Assembly: GCA_031769625.1 (NCBI GenBank)
Contig: JAUIMM010000126.1
Span: 6,844,001-6,908,000 of the forward strand
DNA: 64,000 nt
DNA from: Taudactylus pleione
Lineage: Eukaryota; Chordata; Amphibia; Anura; Myobatrachidae
Direction of reading: 5' to 3'
This document shows positions 22,300-34,200 of the stretch, in pieces. The first letter of the stretch is position 1. Each line of letters opens with the position of its first letter. A model generated the notes under the pieces. That model was given only the letters and a program-made list of their open reading frames with translations. It had not been told where the DNA came from and searched no databases. A program made the position numbers and the translations under genes.

Positions 22300-22644
22300 C
22301 CTTAAGTGTTGCTTGAGATTAGCATTTTCTGCTGAAATAGTCTGTGTCCAAAATGTTATTCTTTATTTATGTATACATATAAGTAGTTCCAAATGGATAC
22401 TACATTGGTTTAGAAAATCCCTGTATGTCTTGGGATTTCCATCACATTTGCCTGGAGTTTGTAGGTGAAGAATGAATGTAGGGGCAGCACTAACAGGTGC
22501 CCAATCTCTGTGACCTAAGGAGAACTTGTGGGTTTACCAGCTTGACCAAAAGGGAATATATTTGAAAACAAGAGAATATCTCCAGCACTGAGAAAGGTAC
22601 TTTAAAGATCGAATCTTCATGGTAATATTTCTGCTATGCACACT
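22300..22644. other. No recognised feature
   Basis: Unassigned sequence between two hairpin-chain MITEs. Confidence 0.35.
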
Positions 22645-23142
22645 GGGCTTGATTCAGACCTGCTCGCATGCGTATGAGCGCTCACGAGCGGGTCGATGGT
22701 GTGCTCTGCGCACGATCAGTGGCCGCACTGCGCGTGCGCAAGCCCCGGAGTGAGAGAGAAATTCTCTTGCTTCGTGGCTCACTACAAAAGGGGTGGCTGT
22801 TTATGTTGACCGTCAGCTCGCCCTGTTTGTAGGCATGGTGGGGGGGTGGCTTCACAAACGGAGGTGTTCCCATGTGAACGCCTGCCGTTTGTGGGTGGCC
22901 CCACTGACACCACCAGTGATGTCAGTGGGAGAGCTTCCGGCTCTATTAGAGCTGGAAGCTCTCTGGGGCTTGTGGCCATGAGACCCTACCACAAGGGTCT
23001 CATCGCAAGCCCCAATGGTCGCGATGGTCTTGACCATCGTGACCATCATCCTGGCCACTCGCAATAGCTGTGGGTGGTCAAAAAAAAATGCCCTGATTCA
23101 AAGCGAGCGCTCTTTCAGAGCGTCTGTCTCTGAATCAGGCCC
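22645..23142. mobile_element. Hairpin-chain MITE, Harbinger-type ends, copy 2
   Basis: The ends GGGCTTGATTCAGA and TCTGAATCAGGCCC are flanked by ACT on both sides (22642-22644 and 23143-23145). It has the same order of hairpins as the 14307 copy, but with different stem sequences, for example AGAGCTTCCGGCTC/GAGCTGGAAGCTCT (22930-22962) and ATGAGACCCT/AGGGTCTCAT (22978-23003). The hairpin before the right end is lost to an A-rich stretch at 23081-23089. Confidence 0.85.
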
Positions 23143-23717
23143 ACTATTCTCTTACGCTCCACAAATTTGACCTGAGCAATATAGGACTGTTAAAGGCATT
23201 GAGTTGACAGCACTTAAGATATAAGTTGTCAAACACCCTCTTATCCATAATGTACATGAAATATGGGCTGCAATTGGTAAATAATGGATGACCCAACAAA
23301 AAATAGATAATAATCATATGATTTATTAGTTAGATTGATGGCATCCTAATACTACTCACTATTGTCATGGATAAATGATATGTAAAAATAACAAAATTAT
23401 TTTCACTACTGTAGACAACAATGGTTAAAGAAATAATTGAACATACAAATAATGCTCAACACTTCCTGTGGAAGCATCCACGTGCTGTGAAATGCATTGC
23501 AATTTTAAGTGAGAATGTAATTTTTATTTTATGCTTTATTTTTAAGCCTGATTTTTAACTTGCGATACTGTATTTTTAAATTATTTTTAAATTATTTGTA
23601 TTATTTTTTATATGGGTACCCTGAGATAATGATAGAGTACACTTTAACAGTCTATGGATACACTGAAGTGAATGCCGGTAGCACCATGAAGTCAGACTGT
23701 AAGAAATGCTGGACATA
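23143..23717. other. No recognised feature
   Basis: AT-rich unassigned sequence. Confidence 0.35.
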
Positions 23718-23986
23718 GGGCCTGATTTATAAAGGATCACTCTTTCTAAAGTGTACACAGAAGGATGATTGTGGCATACTGCATCACAGTGCATGTGTGC
23801 CAAGGCATCACTGCAATCTGACTGCGATCACACAGACCACGTAGAGCCATCGCAGAGTGATTGACAGGCAGTGAGCATTTGACAGTGGAGATGGGGGTTT
23901 GTCAGCAAAATGCAGGCGTGTTTGGGTCGCAACAATCAGCCGTCTGCATACGCTATCACAATAATGATCCATGCTGAATCAGACCC
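23718..23986. mobile_element. Harbinger-type MITE
   Basis: Starts GGGCCTGATTTATAAAGG and ends GCTGAATCAGACCC. The interior has TGCGATCACACAGACC-like sequence; no coding capacity. Confidence 0.6.
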
Positions 23987-23988
23987 TG

Positions 23989-24806
23989 AGTGCTATGCAC
24001 AATAGAAGCAGACTGCAGGTCATGTTGGAACTGATGTTGGAACTGTGGACCTCATTTAGAGTCGGTCGAAGCGGCCGCACGGTCGTACACCACCGATGTT
24101 TGCTATACTGCACATGCATAAAGTTCGCAATGCGCGTGCGCAAACTAGCCGCTATGATCAGAAATTTCTTTCTCCTTGAACACAGCCAGGTCGGTAGTTT
24201 GAGTGACAGATGGAGGCGTTTGAGGGTGGTAACAGGGGAAGGTGTTTGAAAACGGGGGAGTGGAGATCCGAATGCAGGCGTGCCTCATTATGCGAACAGC
24301 GTTTTATGGAAGTGCATACAGATTATGGGAGTGCATAATTAACAAAGTAGCGTCATGGCACATGTGACATGGGAGGTTTTTACACTGACATGATCATAGA
24401 GCTTAAGAGAGGGTATGGTCAACCTTAAGCTCTACGACCAGTTCCGATGGTTCCTGATGGTCTCGATTAATCCTTATATGCCCGGAGATGACGTGCAATG
24501 CGTACGAGAAGGGGGCGTATTTTTTGTCTTCCGACATCTTCCTCCCCTTGGTCGGCCAACTACCGATCCGAACTTAGGGACGCAACTTGCGAGGGAATCA
24601 TTTGAATATCCGGCCCCTTTTCCCGTACGACCGTGCGGCCGATTCGACCGACTCTGAATGAGGTCCTGTGTGCTTCACACAATAGAAGCAGGCTGCAGGT
24701 GATGTTGGAACTATATGCCGTGCACAAAACAAACAGGCTGCAGTTGATGTTGGAACTGCGTGCTATGCTCCATAGAAGCGGACTGCAATGAATTATGTTG
24801 TGAAGC
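23989..24806. repeat. About 46-bp tandem repeat interrupted by a transposon
   Basis: Units of the form GTGCTATGCACAATAGAAGC followed by GCAGGT(G/C)ATGTTGGAACT occur before 24047 and three more times after 24666. The 620-bp element at 24047 sits inside the array. Confidence 0.75.
24047..24666. mobile_element. Harbinger-type nonautonomous element with about 40-bp inverted repeats
   Basis: The left end GGACCTCATTTAGAGTCGG continues into GAAGCGGCCGCACGGTCGTA; the right end mirrors this as TACGACCGTGCGGCC to GAATGAGGTCC. TGT lies on each side (24044-24046 and 24667-24669), a 3-bp duplication. No coding capacity. Confidence 0.85.
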
Positions 24807-25518
24807 AATACTGGAGCAGGTTTTCTAGATATCACTGAACAGAATGCTGAGAAGAAATGACAGGAGCAGATGTGATGGAAACGGGCAGAACTATGGGAGA
24901 CAATGGAGGTGCCTGCCGCCAGGCTCCAGCTCTGAGGGGGCACCTCCTCCATTGTCCACAACATTCACTCCACTTATGGCTGTAACTATGTACCCAGAGT
25001 ATACAGTCACGGCTGCCCAATATATGGCACCTCTTCCTGGACCACAATGTAGCGTAATGCTTATGAAGCAAATACTGGGGTCTGGTTACTGGAACAAGCA
25101 CATCATGTTGTTAGCAATACTGGAGAATGGTGACTAGTTTTGTCAAACCTCAGGTGATTAAACACTTTATTTTGGCTGTGTTCTCAACTGGACTGACCAC
25201 CCTTGGCATAGGGTATGCATAAAAATGTGAAATGCAGTTCAAGCATCAGAAATTCTTGCAAAAACATATGATCACATTTGGTTTCAGAACCAATACTGTT
25301 GGGCTAGACCATTCACATAACCTATTCTCATTTACTGTACATCAAGCTGAATCATTTTATGATTATTCTCTTTAAAAGCTATTCATTTGGCCACTGGCAT
25401 ACACCATGATATTTAGTTTACAACAAAACCTAGAGAAGTAACTATGCAATGTTCAATTAAGTTGATGCACATAGGAACAGTAGAAAAGGCATCTCTGCTA
25501 CCATTTTGTCTCTTTGTC
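24807..25518. other. Unassigned repeat-derived sequence
   Basis: Includes the GAACAGAATGCTGAGAAG motif shared with 17600-17670, and an inverted pair AATGGAGGTGCC...GGCACCTCCTCCATT (24903-24954). No protein similarity seen. Confidence 0.4.
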
Positions 25519-26170
25519 TTGGGAATCAGCCAGGGTTTAAGAAGAGTAACACGATACACTTGCTCCTCTTTTCTTCCCCTGGTTGACTGAGTTTATAATT
25601 TACTCTACAGTACATATTGGCTCTATTACCTCATAAGGCCATTGTCAGTGAGAAAAACAGCTTACTCTCTAAATATGCTTAAATTGATCTGCACAATACA
25701 TATGTTTATCAAGAAGGCCCTGTAAGTATGTCTAGGTTTTCTGACAGACCAGTCAAGACTAGAAATGGATTCCAGGCCAGTAAAATCTATAAAAGATCTG
25801 CTCACATGTTTTGTCTTAACCAGATGCCACCTACAAATATGGTAAAATGCAATGTTTAGTAATAGAGGAATCTTAGCTGCCCTTGGAATGCACCAAAATC
25901 AGTATAAAAAGTAATTTTTAGTTATAAAATACACTGCACCTCCAGTAAGTTGGGAAGTCTTCCCTACACCTAGCTCCTGCTAGTGTAGCATCTTCAAACT
26001 GGTCCCCCCAAAAATCCTGTTGGGGAAATTAAAGACCTGTACTTTTGCCCCAGGTAGCAGGGATTTGTGCATAGTCTCTCCCAGTAAGACAGCCTTGTGC
26101 TTCTCTCTCCAAAAGCAGTTGTAACAGCACATGTAACCATTAAACCCTCCCGGAGACCAACAGTCAATCA
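25519..26170 (-). pseudogene. Ty3/gypsy integrase C-terminal remnant
   Basis: On the minus strand, LLPGAKVQVF (about 26065) resembles the integrase tail motif LxPGDKVLV, and VNYKLSQPGEEKRSKC followed by LLFLNPG (25610-25530) resembles the downstream motif YEISQPG...VNLLKPW. The motifs lie farther apart than expected and the intervening sequence has stops, so an insertion or heavy decay is likely. Assignment rests on short motifs only. Confidence 0.45.
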
Positions 26171-26599
26171 AGATTCCTTATAGAAGGGAAAAGTAGGCAA
26201 AACCCTTCATGCCCACACAGCAATGATGGCAAGTGAAATACATGCTTGGTTATCCAAATGCAGTGAGCATGAAAAATTCACTGGAACTGATAAACTTAAA
26301 AGTATATGCAAACAACTTACATCACCCTGGAGCTGGGATGGATGCATCAGTTCACCTCAGCACTGATAAATAAGTCACAGTCCCAACAACATATTGATGC
26401 ATGTTAGAATACCTAGTCTTAAAACTTATGCCCACCGTGTTTTTTTAAAAAACTTTGCCAAACTGATACTTGGTATGTTGAATCCACATGAACCAACTTT
26501 TGAGATCTCCAATCAAATACCAAACCCCAGGAAGATAATGGACAATGCAACTGGACAGATCACCATGGATGATGCCAACAGAGTTATCCACATACCCTT
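26171..26599. other. No recognised feature
   Basis: Unassigned sequence between the gypsy-like and DIRS-like remnants, probably retroelement-derived. Confidence 0.3.
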
Positions 26600-28560
26600 G
26601 CCTAGCTGGTCATCTTAGACTTATGAATCTTATATCTGACTGTCTTAGACTAGGACACTAAGAAAAAGCAATGCTTGTTGACAGTGAACATTTAGGCTTG
26701 GCAACCATCTTGTTAATCCTAAAAACTCAAAAAAAGGCAGAAGAAAAACCAAGATGTAAGAAAGTGATCTAGAAATCATCCAATTCCACTGACAGGATAA
26801 GAGTCATCAAGAGATTCTAATCAATGGACCTCTGTCTGTCATTGCTGATCCTTTCTTATGCTCAACATTTTACTGCACTGGCAAGTAAAAAATATTTTGA
26901 GGTGTCCACCAGGCTGTGGAATTTTGTAAAGTAGGTATTCCTAGCCAAAGCTGAAGACATAGTGTCCTTCAAATGCCCCGTCTGGAAAAATTGCATACTT
27001 AAAATAACATATATAGCAGCACATGTTTACTGTAGCTTCTCAGTCCTACCTCAATAGCAATGCTTGCCATGCTGTCATGTAGGCTCTCAATGGTGATGGG
27101 ACCAAAGCATTCATAGTGATGCCTTCTATACCAGTCATAATCTACCAGATATAAGAAAGACATTACAAACCCACAGGATTTGCCTCTGGTGCAAGTGTCC
27201 AAAACCAGTGTTTCTCAAACTCAGTTTTCAGGACACAAAACAGTGCATGTTTTCCAGATCACCTGTGGATATTTAATATGTGATAGTTGGTAAGGCATCT
27301 GTGCACCTTCTGGGTGGTCTGGAAAGTGTTAATTGTTTGGGGCCCTGAGGTTCGAGTTTGAGAACCACTGTCCTAAACTATGCCATTGTCAACCCCGACA
27401 TATGCTTGGCCTTGTCTGCAAAGCATGAGGAAACAATTCCTGCTAAGTTTTTTATAGCTTGATAAATCTCAAATTATAACACCAAAACATTATGTCACTA
27501 TTGTGAAGTTTGGGCACCTAAAAATTTACTCCTGACAACAATTACAGCAACTTCATAGTAAGACCATTGTTGTGACAAGTCTTAGGCAAAGTTTGGCACT
27601 ACCAATCCAGATAAGTGCCAAAACCTCCAAACAGTTGCAGCTCAAAACTTGTAACTGGAAAGGGAGTGCAAAAGTCTCTGATAAAAACCTGCAAGAAAAA
27701 CACCTACATTAACAGAGCATCTTCATTCTCCCTGGACAACCTAACTACTATAAATTATGAGGTTTTTCTGACCCTCGTAGTTTTCCCTCTCCAACTTCTT
27801 ACAGATAATATGTCATGTGCCTTAGGAATAATACAGCAAGTGAAGTGTAGATGCCCCAACAGGAACTGCACCTGCTTTAGTGGAATTTTCCTTGCCCCTA
27901 AGCGTTCTCTGATTTGTTCTTGAAGCTGCTGAACTCTAGACTGGGATGGGCCATATGTGAGTGGCACATTATTTGGAAGACTTTCTGTGTGATAGTAGAG
28001 TCTGCAGAGAAATGACACCCTACCACCACGTCAATATCAATATCTAAAACAGACAGGAGATTAGGTCCTCTCTCTCATCCCAAGCTACTGGGACCCATAT
28101 GGCCCATCCCAGCCTGAGTGCACTGCTAAACTCAAAATATGTCCTTGAAACCTCACAGACCATGGGCAAACACAGAATATTCCCCATTGATATGAAAGCC
28201 CAAAAACTAAAATCATTTGTGGTGTAGTGAAAGTAACTAAAAGGCCAAATTCTACTTTGACCATGGCCAACAGGGCCCCACTGCTCAATACCCAGAATGT
28301 GCAAAGGGCTGATTTGAAGGATTGGTAAATGCAGCTGCATTGTTAACTGACCTTTGTGTAACACAAGTGCTGGATAAGACTATAATTGGATGGGACTTTT
28401 TCGCTGACCACCTGCAAAGTAGAAATATATGATCCCAGAATCAGTGGGGAGGAAAAAGGGCCACATAAATCGGAGAGATCTATGCAACAATCAACTTTGA
28501 AAAGTCTGCAAATCCATTTCCATACCCACCACATATCCTCAGAACGCTTAGCCTACATGT
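26600..28560 (-). pseudogene. DIRS-type retrotransposon remnant: RT, RNase H, tyrosine recombinase
   Basis: The minus strand, read 28290 to 27760 over shifting frames, gives GALLAMVKVEFGLL and LVFGLSYQWG, then CLPMVCEVSRTYFEFSSAL (the RT palm pattern LPMG-S-YFE-FSSAL), then ARKIPLKQVQFLLGHLHFTC, which corresponds to the RxxTLRxLQSLLGxLNFxC segment typical of DIRS-like RTs. RNase H-like sequence follows (ELQLFGGFGTYLDW and LHNSDIMFWCYN, 27640-27480). Near 26760-26690, SSAFF-(stop)-VFRINKMVA matches the LAFFGAFRISELVA block around the first catalytic Arg of DIRS tyrosine recombinases. The catalytic YxDD is not recognisable. A hAT MITE at 27206-27370 splits the region. Domain order supports DIRS over gypsy; the motif matches are from memory of the families. 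Confidence 0.6.
27206..27370. mobile_element. hAT MITE (CAGTGTTTCTCAAAC ends)
   Basis: The left end CAGTGTTTCTCAAACTCAG and right end TTTGAGAACCACTG are inverted, with the CAGTG terminus typical of hAT. TCCAAAAC (27198-27205) and TCCTAAAC (27371-27378) form an 8-bp duplication with one mismatch. It is inserted in the DIRS-like remnant. Confidence 0.88.
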
Positions 28561-28865
28561 TGTCACCCAGTTGTCACCCAGTTAAAACCACTCAGATGCA
28601 TCTAGAGATGCTGCTCAGATGCAATTGCCTGCAAAATGGACTAGTTGGAAACAGTGAATCAAAATGATCTATTTTCTGTGATTCTCTTTCCATTTCTTTC
28701 AGTATCTCTGTCTGCACATTTTCTTTACATTTAATTCTTCTTTATGGTGGAATTCAATAATTCAATTTAGGGCATACTGTACCTCCTGAATGGTCAGATA
28801 AAGGCACTCTGCAGCCAGTAACATGATTAATATCCCTCCCACCCCATTGAGTTGCGCAGGATTAC
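28561..28865. other. No recognised feature
   Basis: Unassigned sequence, possibly the upstream part of the DIRS-like element. Confidence 0.3.
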
Positions 28866-29340
28866 TGGCAAAGAGCCTGATTCAGAATTGTACGCAATGC
28901 CAATGTTTACACAGTTGTTCGATGATCAGTAAACCACACATGCATCTAAGTCGCACAGAGCATGCATCAAAGTACATTACCATAGTCACTGACAGTCAGG
29001 CAGTGTTTGAAGGAAGTAACGGTGAGTGACAGCAAAGAACACAAGCGTGTTGTGACTGTTTCAGGGGCATGTCACATCCTGCAACTGTGGTTCCGTATGC
29101 AAAATATATGACTCTTGTATCTCAATTCCCACTCCCATTCTGTGGGACCATCCATAGGCTTACTCAGGACTGCTACAATAGAAAGATCTGCAACCAATGC
29201 TGCTTCTTGGCACTGAAATGCTGCAACATTGTAAGCAGGTGCTTGGATTTGCAAAGCCGCAGGTGGGTATCTTGAAACATCTGCTTCAGTTTCAACATTT
29301 ACGTAATTTTGCATAGCAGCTGATTCAAAGACCCTCATTC
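28866..29340. mobile_element. Harbinger-type MITE
   Basis: Starts AGCCTGATTCAGAATTGTAC and ends near CCCTCATTCCGAG. The interior motifs CATGCATC and TGACAG resemble the 20387 family. Confidence 0.5.
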
Positions 29341-29374
29341 CGAGATGTAGGGAAACCCAATAGTTTGTGTACAT

Positions 29375-29800
29375 CTCTCCCCTTCTACATTCACTGCTAA
29401 CACCCCAGCAGCACCCAGACACACACCCTCCCCTGCATTCACTACCAACACTACAGCAGTACCCAGACATACACCCTCCCCCTGCATTCACTGCTATCAC
29501 TACAGCAGAATCCACACACTACCCCCCTGAATTCACTGACAACACCCCAGCAGCACCCAGACACACACACTCTCCCCATCCTACATTAACTGCCAACACC
29601 CTAGCAGCATCCAGACAAACACCCTCCCCCTGCATTAACTACCAACACTAAAGCAGTACCCAGAAACACACCCTCCTACATTCACTATTAACACCTTAGC
29701 AGCACCCAGACACACTCTCCCAACCCCCTGCATTCACTAATACCTTAACAACACCCAGACACATACTCTCCTCACCCCTTGCATTCACTACTAACACATA
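29375..29800. repeat. 55-58-bp minisatellite, about 7-8 copies
   Basis: Units contain CATTCACT, AACACC(C/T)(C/T)AGCAGCACCC and AGACACACACCCTC. Open frames on both strands here are by-products of the repeat. Confidence 0.9.
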
Positions 29801-30768
29801 TCTACTAATTTGCTAGACATTACATATATTAAATGATTGTAAACTATGGTGATAATTTTAGTTCATGGGCATGTCTGTGAATGAATACCATTGAGGACAG
29901 TAACCAAATACTGTGCAGGAAGAAACAAATAAAAGTGAAGCTTTATTTTAGCAGAGAGATTGTCTTACACTATTTCCTATGTGTAAATTATGATTCTACT
30001 GCTCTACTATGTTTGTATCAGCTCCACGCATTTAAATTACACTTGTTACTGAGCCTGCATATTCACTGGGAGTATGATGCTATATGCGATAATTATTGAA
30101 ATAATGGCTGGTGCACTGCAAGATGCCTCTACTGGAAAAAACACAAGGTAGTTCTACCATCAACTACTATTCACAGAAAAAATGTATATATGCATATATG
30201 CATCAGTCTGATACTACTTACCGTCAAGTATAGAGGGGAGTATGATGATACCCAAAGGCAGGGGCTTGACAGTATGCACATTCAAAACCGCAGAGATAGA
30301 CAAAGAGCTACATAAACTAGAAAGAGTATCCAATACTGACATATTTACCCAAATTAAGTGCATCTGCTTTTTATTATTCAGTAATGAAAGTTTGGTTGGC
30401 AATTAAACAAGATGATTAATGTGCAAACTTGGAATCACTGCAATAAAACTGGAACTCACATTAAAATGTTAAGCACAGTCTTTTGCTTATGAGTTTTATG
30501 TATCACCATCTGCCAATATTTCTCTATTTCATTTTTTATGCACAGTAACTATTAGCTAAATAACAAAATATTAAGGTCAAGTGTATTTTAAATGAAAGCA
30601 TAATATTTAGAAATAAAATCTATGTTCTATTTGAAAATTGCATATGTCCCTGTGAAAACATAAACATGGCAGTGAAGCAGCAGTCATTTAAGCACTAAAT
30701 TTGAGAACTACTAAAGAAAGAAATTGATAAAGAAAAAAACAATATATACTGTAACTTAAAGATTAAAT
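29801..30768. other. No recognised feature
   Basis: AT-rich unassigned sequence. Confidence 0.35.
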
Positions 30769-31092
30769 CAGGCCATACACAATGTGATAAAGAAGCCGAT
30801 CCGATGGATTGGTATGATTTGGCTGCTATATCGCACCGTGTATGGGCATGATGTCAGACCGAGTGCGCACCTATGAGGTCGTACATTGCACCTCCTAATC
30901 TTACTGCAGGATCAGTCGATCAGGTTATGCAATGTGCGATCCCATGCAGCGCTATGCGTGTAGGGGAGAGGGGAGTCGGCATATCGGGCGGCCGGCCAAC
31001 CGATCGCACCGTTTGTGGGGACCGCTTGATATGTCGGACTCCGGATCCCTTGTCGCGTCGCACAGTGACTTTGCACTGTGTATGGCCGGCTT
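30769..31092. mobile_element. MITE with GGCCATACACA ends (hAT-like)
   Basis: The left end CAGGCCATACACAATGTGA and right end TTTGCACTGTGTATGGCCGG are inverted. The interior is CpG-rich with GATCG/CGATC motifs, unlike its flanks. Family assignment is inferred from end similarity only. Confidence 0.6.
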
Positions 31093-31137
31093 TAGAGCAG
31101 GACTAAGAATTATGAGTTTCTGAATAGAGAATATAGA

Positions 31138-31672
31138 GGGCATGATTCTGAGTCAGTCACACTGCTAAGATCACACACATTTGAGAAATTTTTTTCTACT
31201 GCACATACAACTAAGTTGCACTGTGCATTCATCCAGACTCCATGCACACAGTGCCGCAGTTGTGAATGAGAAGCAAGTTCTTAATGTCTTGAAAATATAT
31301 TGGGTGTTCCTGGGCAGTGACTGGTGGCTATGCAGATGCACAGAGATGGTCTGTGTTATGGAAGTGTCACAGTCAATTCACGGAAGTGAATGTGAATTCA
31401 GATGCTTTCTTGCTCAAATTGGAGACCATATTCTGATGGAGAATCTGCACCAAGCATGGGGCTGTTGAAAGAATTAATTGTGCAACTGATGATTGCATCT
31501 AATGACGTGCCAAGCAGTATTCAGATGCTCATAGTGGGCAACTCAGTCTTTGCACATTCAGATGCAAAGATGTACACTAGGGAAGGGCTTGTAGCAGTAT
31601 TTGCATAAAGTCACAGGCGTGCAACCAGCAAAAAATGCACATACAGACACTGCAGCATCCGACTCAATCAGC
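31138..31672. mobile_element. Harbinger-type MITE related to the 20387 element
   Basis: Starts GGGCATGATTCTGAGTCAG. Its right third (GCAACTCAGTCTTTGCACAT, then GGGAAGGGCTTGTAGCAGTA) aligns with 21330-21400. Confidence 0.55.
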
Positions 31673-31723
31673 GCCACAAGCTCATGATTTTCAGTTTGTC
31701 AACTTATGCAGCCTGCAAATAAC

Positions 31724-31938
31724 TAGAGATGTGCATGGACCCCTGTGTTTTGGTATTGGTTTTGGTTTTACTAAAACCGCTCTCAATGGTTTTGGTTTCG
31801 CCAAAACCACCCTAAATTGTTTTGGTTCATATTCAGGTTTTGGTTCTAGATTTCAAAAGTGATTCCGAACTGGGACTCATTTTGACTCATAAGTTTGGGG
31901 GTATTCGGTTTTCTCAATAATCAAAAAACTCATCCCTA
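31724..31938. mobile_element. hAT MITE with TAGAGATGTGC ends
   Basis: Begins TAGAGATGTGCATGG and ends AACTCATCCCTA. CAAATAAC (31716-31723) and CTAATAAC (31939-31946) form an 8-bp duplication with one mismatch. The interior repeats GGTTTTGGTTT(T/C). The ends match those of the 56981 hAT element. Confidence 0.82.
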
Positions 31939-32594
31939 CTAATAACACTTTGCAGAATTTGCTTAAATGTATGTTTGAACTTTTACAAGATTTTCTAATC
32001 ATATCATATCCAGATTTTCCCCATCTTGTGATAAAAAAAAAAAATAGTCCCTCTGTTAATGTGGTAGGTTCTCTAGTTTAAAAAATGGTAGGCTTTGTTG
32101 GGCTACCATATTCTTCATTTGCATATTAAGAAGAAAAATGTGTAAAATATCAAAAAATGCATTTTCATTTAAAGTGCATATACTTTTGTCAAAACCTATA
32201 CATAGAACCCTGCATTTTTCTATTTTCAAAAGGTGGTTTAATACTGAAACAAGAATCACGAAGTATTTCTTTGTTGCATTTAAAAAAAAAATATATATTT
32301 TGGTTGACTTACTTGGAATTTCAATTACAAAAAAATCACTTTTTTTGACATTTTGATTTAACTTTGATTTGACATGTTACAATGCATAAAATGACTAAAG
32401 ATACTTTTTAAAAACATTTTGTTTAAAAAAAGACAAGCTATAAATTATATGGGTACTGCAGAAAAAATCAGTGATAATGATGTTGGAATATGACGAGTGC
32501 AAACATTAAAAAACGGCCTCAACACAATCTTTCAGCAGAAAAAGCAGCCTTATTTTGACTTTTAAAAAAAAATTTTTTTAAATCTTGTGGAAAA
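31939..32594. other. No recognised feature
   Basis: AT-rich sequence with several A or T homopolymers. Confidence 0.35.
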
Positions 32595-34200
32595 TCTGAC
32601 ATAAAGGGATAAATGTATTAGGGTCTGAGTTTGTAAAATGTGCGAGTATAGAGCTATAATTGCACATTTTTACAAATCACTGTGTCATTGAGTACGAGAA
32701 CATGCATACTCGCATGTTTCTCACAGCCCCGAAACTCGCAATAGCAAAAACCACATCCAGATGTTTTGCCATTGTAAGGATACAAGTCGGGCAATGTAAT
32801 AGAGTGCGAGTGTTTAACTCGCACACTATTACTGTCTGAAAATTTGAGAAAAAACAGACCTGATTCAGTCTAGAGAGTCTAGCCAGAGCAGGTCCAATTT
32901 ACGCAGAAACATGCACAGATCCAAGATACGTATGTGTTTCTGTGTTAAAAAAAAATTATGTTTTCCCCCCCACAAGCATAACTAGCCCTAGGCTCTGTTG
33001 AGCCTGTCTTAGTTCTTAAAATATAGGGGAAAAATGTGTAGGGCTCCCCTATAATTTAAGATCCAGCACCAGGCTCTGTTAATTTGGTCCTGGTTGAGAA
33101 TATATGGGGGAAAAATTACATTGGGGTCCACCGTATTTTTATCAACCAGCACCAGGCTTAGTGGGCCGGTCCTGGTTGTGGAAATACAGGGGACAAAATG
33201 AGTAGGGGCCCCCTGTATTACCCGCTACCAGCACCAGATTTTTTTAGCAGGGGTGTAATGCCACAGCCGGCGTACCCTTTCACCAGGTCCCTTGGCCAAA
33301 GCATTATAATTGACCACTAGTCATCTCATTCGCCGGGCCCGCCAGACAATCAGAGGCCGCTCTACAGTAAGTGGCCGCTGATTGGCTGTGACCCACATGC
33401 TGTTGAATGACCATGTGGGTCACAGCCAATCAGCAGCTGCCTACTGTAGAGCTGTCTCTGATTGGCTGGCAGGCAAATGACAGAAACCACCTGGTCTCTG
33501 TTATTTACCAGAATAGAGCTATATGGTTATCACATATATGTCTACATGTCGAAGGGGTACACGGTACTCATTCTGTTTTTTGTTGCCAAGTCCCAGGGAG
33601 TCTGCTGGAGAAGGGGACCGATGCTACACCAGGAGGTAGGTGAGTATTGGATTTTTTTTAGGAATGCCTTGGGAATTTCTACTGGAGAACTGGACAGGGT
33701 ATCTGGCAGAAGGTAAGTATGTATGAGTGTGCTTTGTATGTAATACAATTTTACTTTCAATGGTGTGTGAGTTCTGTCATTATTTTACTATTATTTTTAC
33801 AGTGGGAGTACAGATGTCAGCCATCTGCTGGCACTTGTAGTTCCAGAAGTCCCAAAGGGCAGGAATGCTAGCATCTGTAGTCCCACTGTAAAACACAATA
33901 GTATAACTCTATTTTTCACAGTATGACTCCTGCACCCGGTTCATAAAATACAGGGGAACCCTACACATTTTTAGAACCAGGACTGGCTCTAAAAATTTAC
34001 CTGGAGTTGGTTTTGCATTGGGGGATGGGGGGCCTTACATCATTTTTTAAAGAAAAATTAACCATTTATTTATGTTTTACACATACAAGCAGTCTGCACA
34101 TATCTCACTGATATGTGCAGGCTGCATGTTCGGGTGAGTTTGGCTGTGGTGAGATTCAGGGAACTCGATAAACACGATCACGTACCACCATCAAAAAACT
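32595..34200. repeat. Composite dispersed repeat
   Basis: Contains hairpins (TGCGAGTGTTTAACTCGCA near 32802-32825), about three copies of an 80-90 bp unit with CCAGCACCAGGCTCTGTT and ATACAGGGGA (32985-33240, again near 33945-34000), a long palindrome (33341-33470) and a GGGAGTACAGATGTCAGCC...CTGTAGTCCCACTGT inverted pair (33802-33890). It looks like one large nonautonomous element, but I could not prove matching ends. Confidence 0.45.
33341..33470. repeat. 130-bp near-perfect palindrome
   Basis: GCCAGACAATCAGAG at 33341 pairs with CTCTGATTGGCTGGC ending at 33470. The inner arms GCTGATTGGCTGTGACCCAC and GTGGGTCACAGCCAATCAGC pair perfectly around a loop of about 16 bases. Confidence 0.9.

Noticed and set aside
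29072..29651. Open frames with His/Pro- or Cys/Gly-rich repeats
   Set aside because: Translation of the 29375-29800 minisatellite and the adjacent MITE, not a gene.
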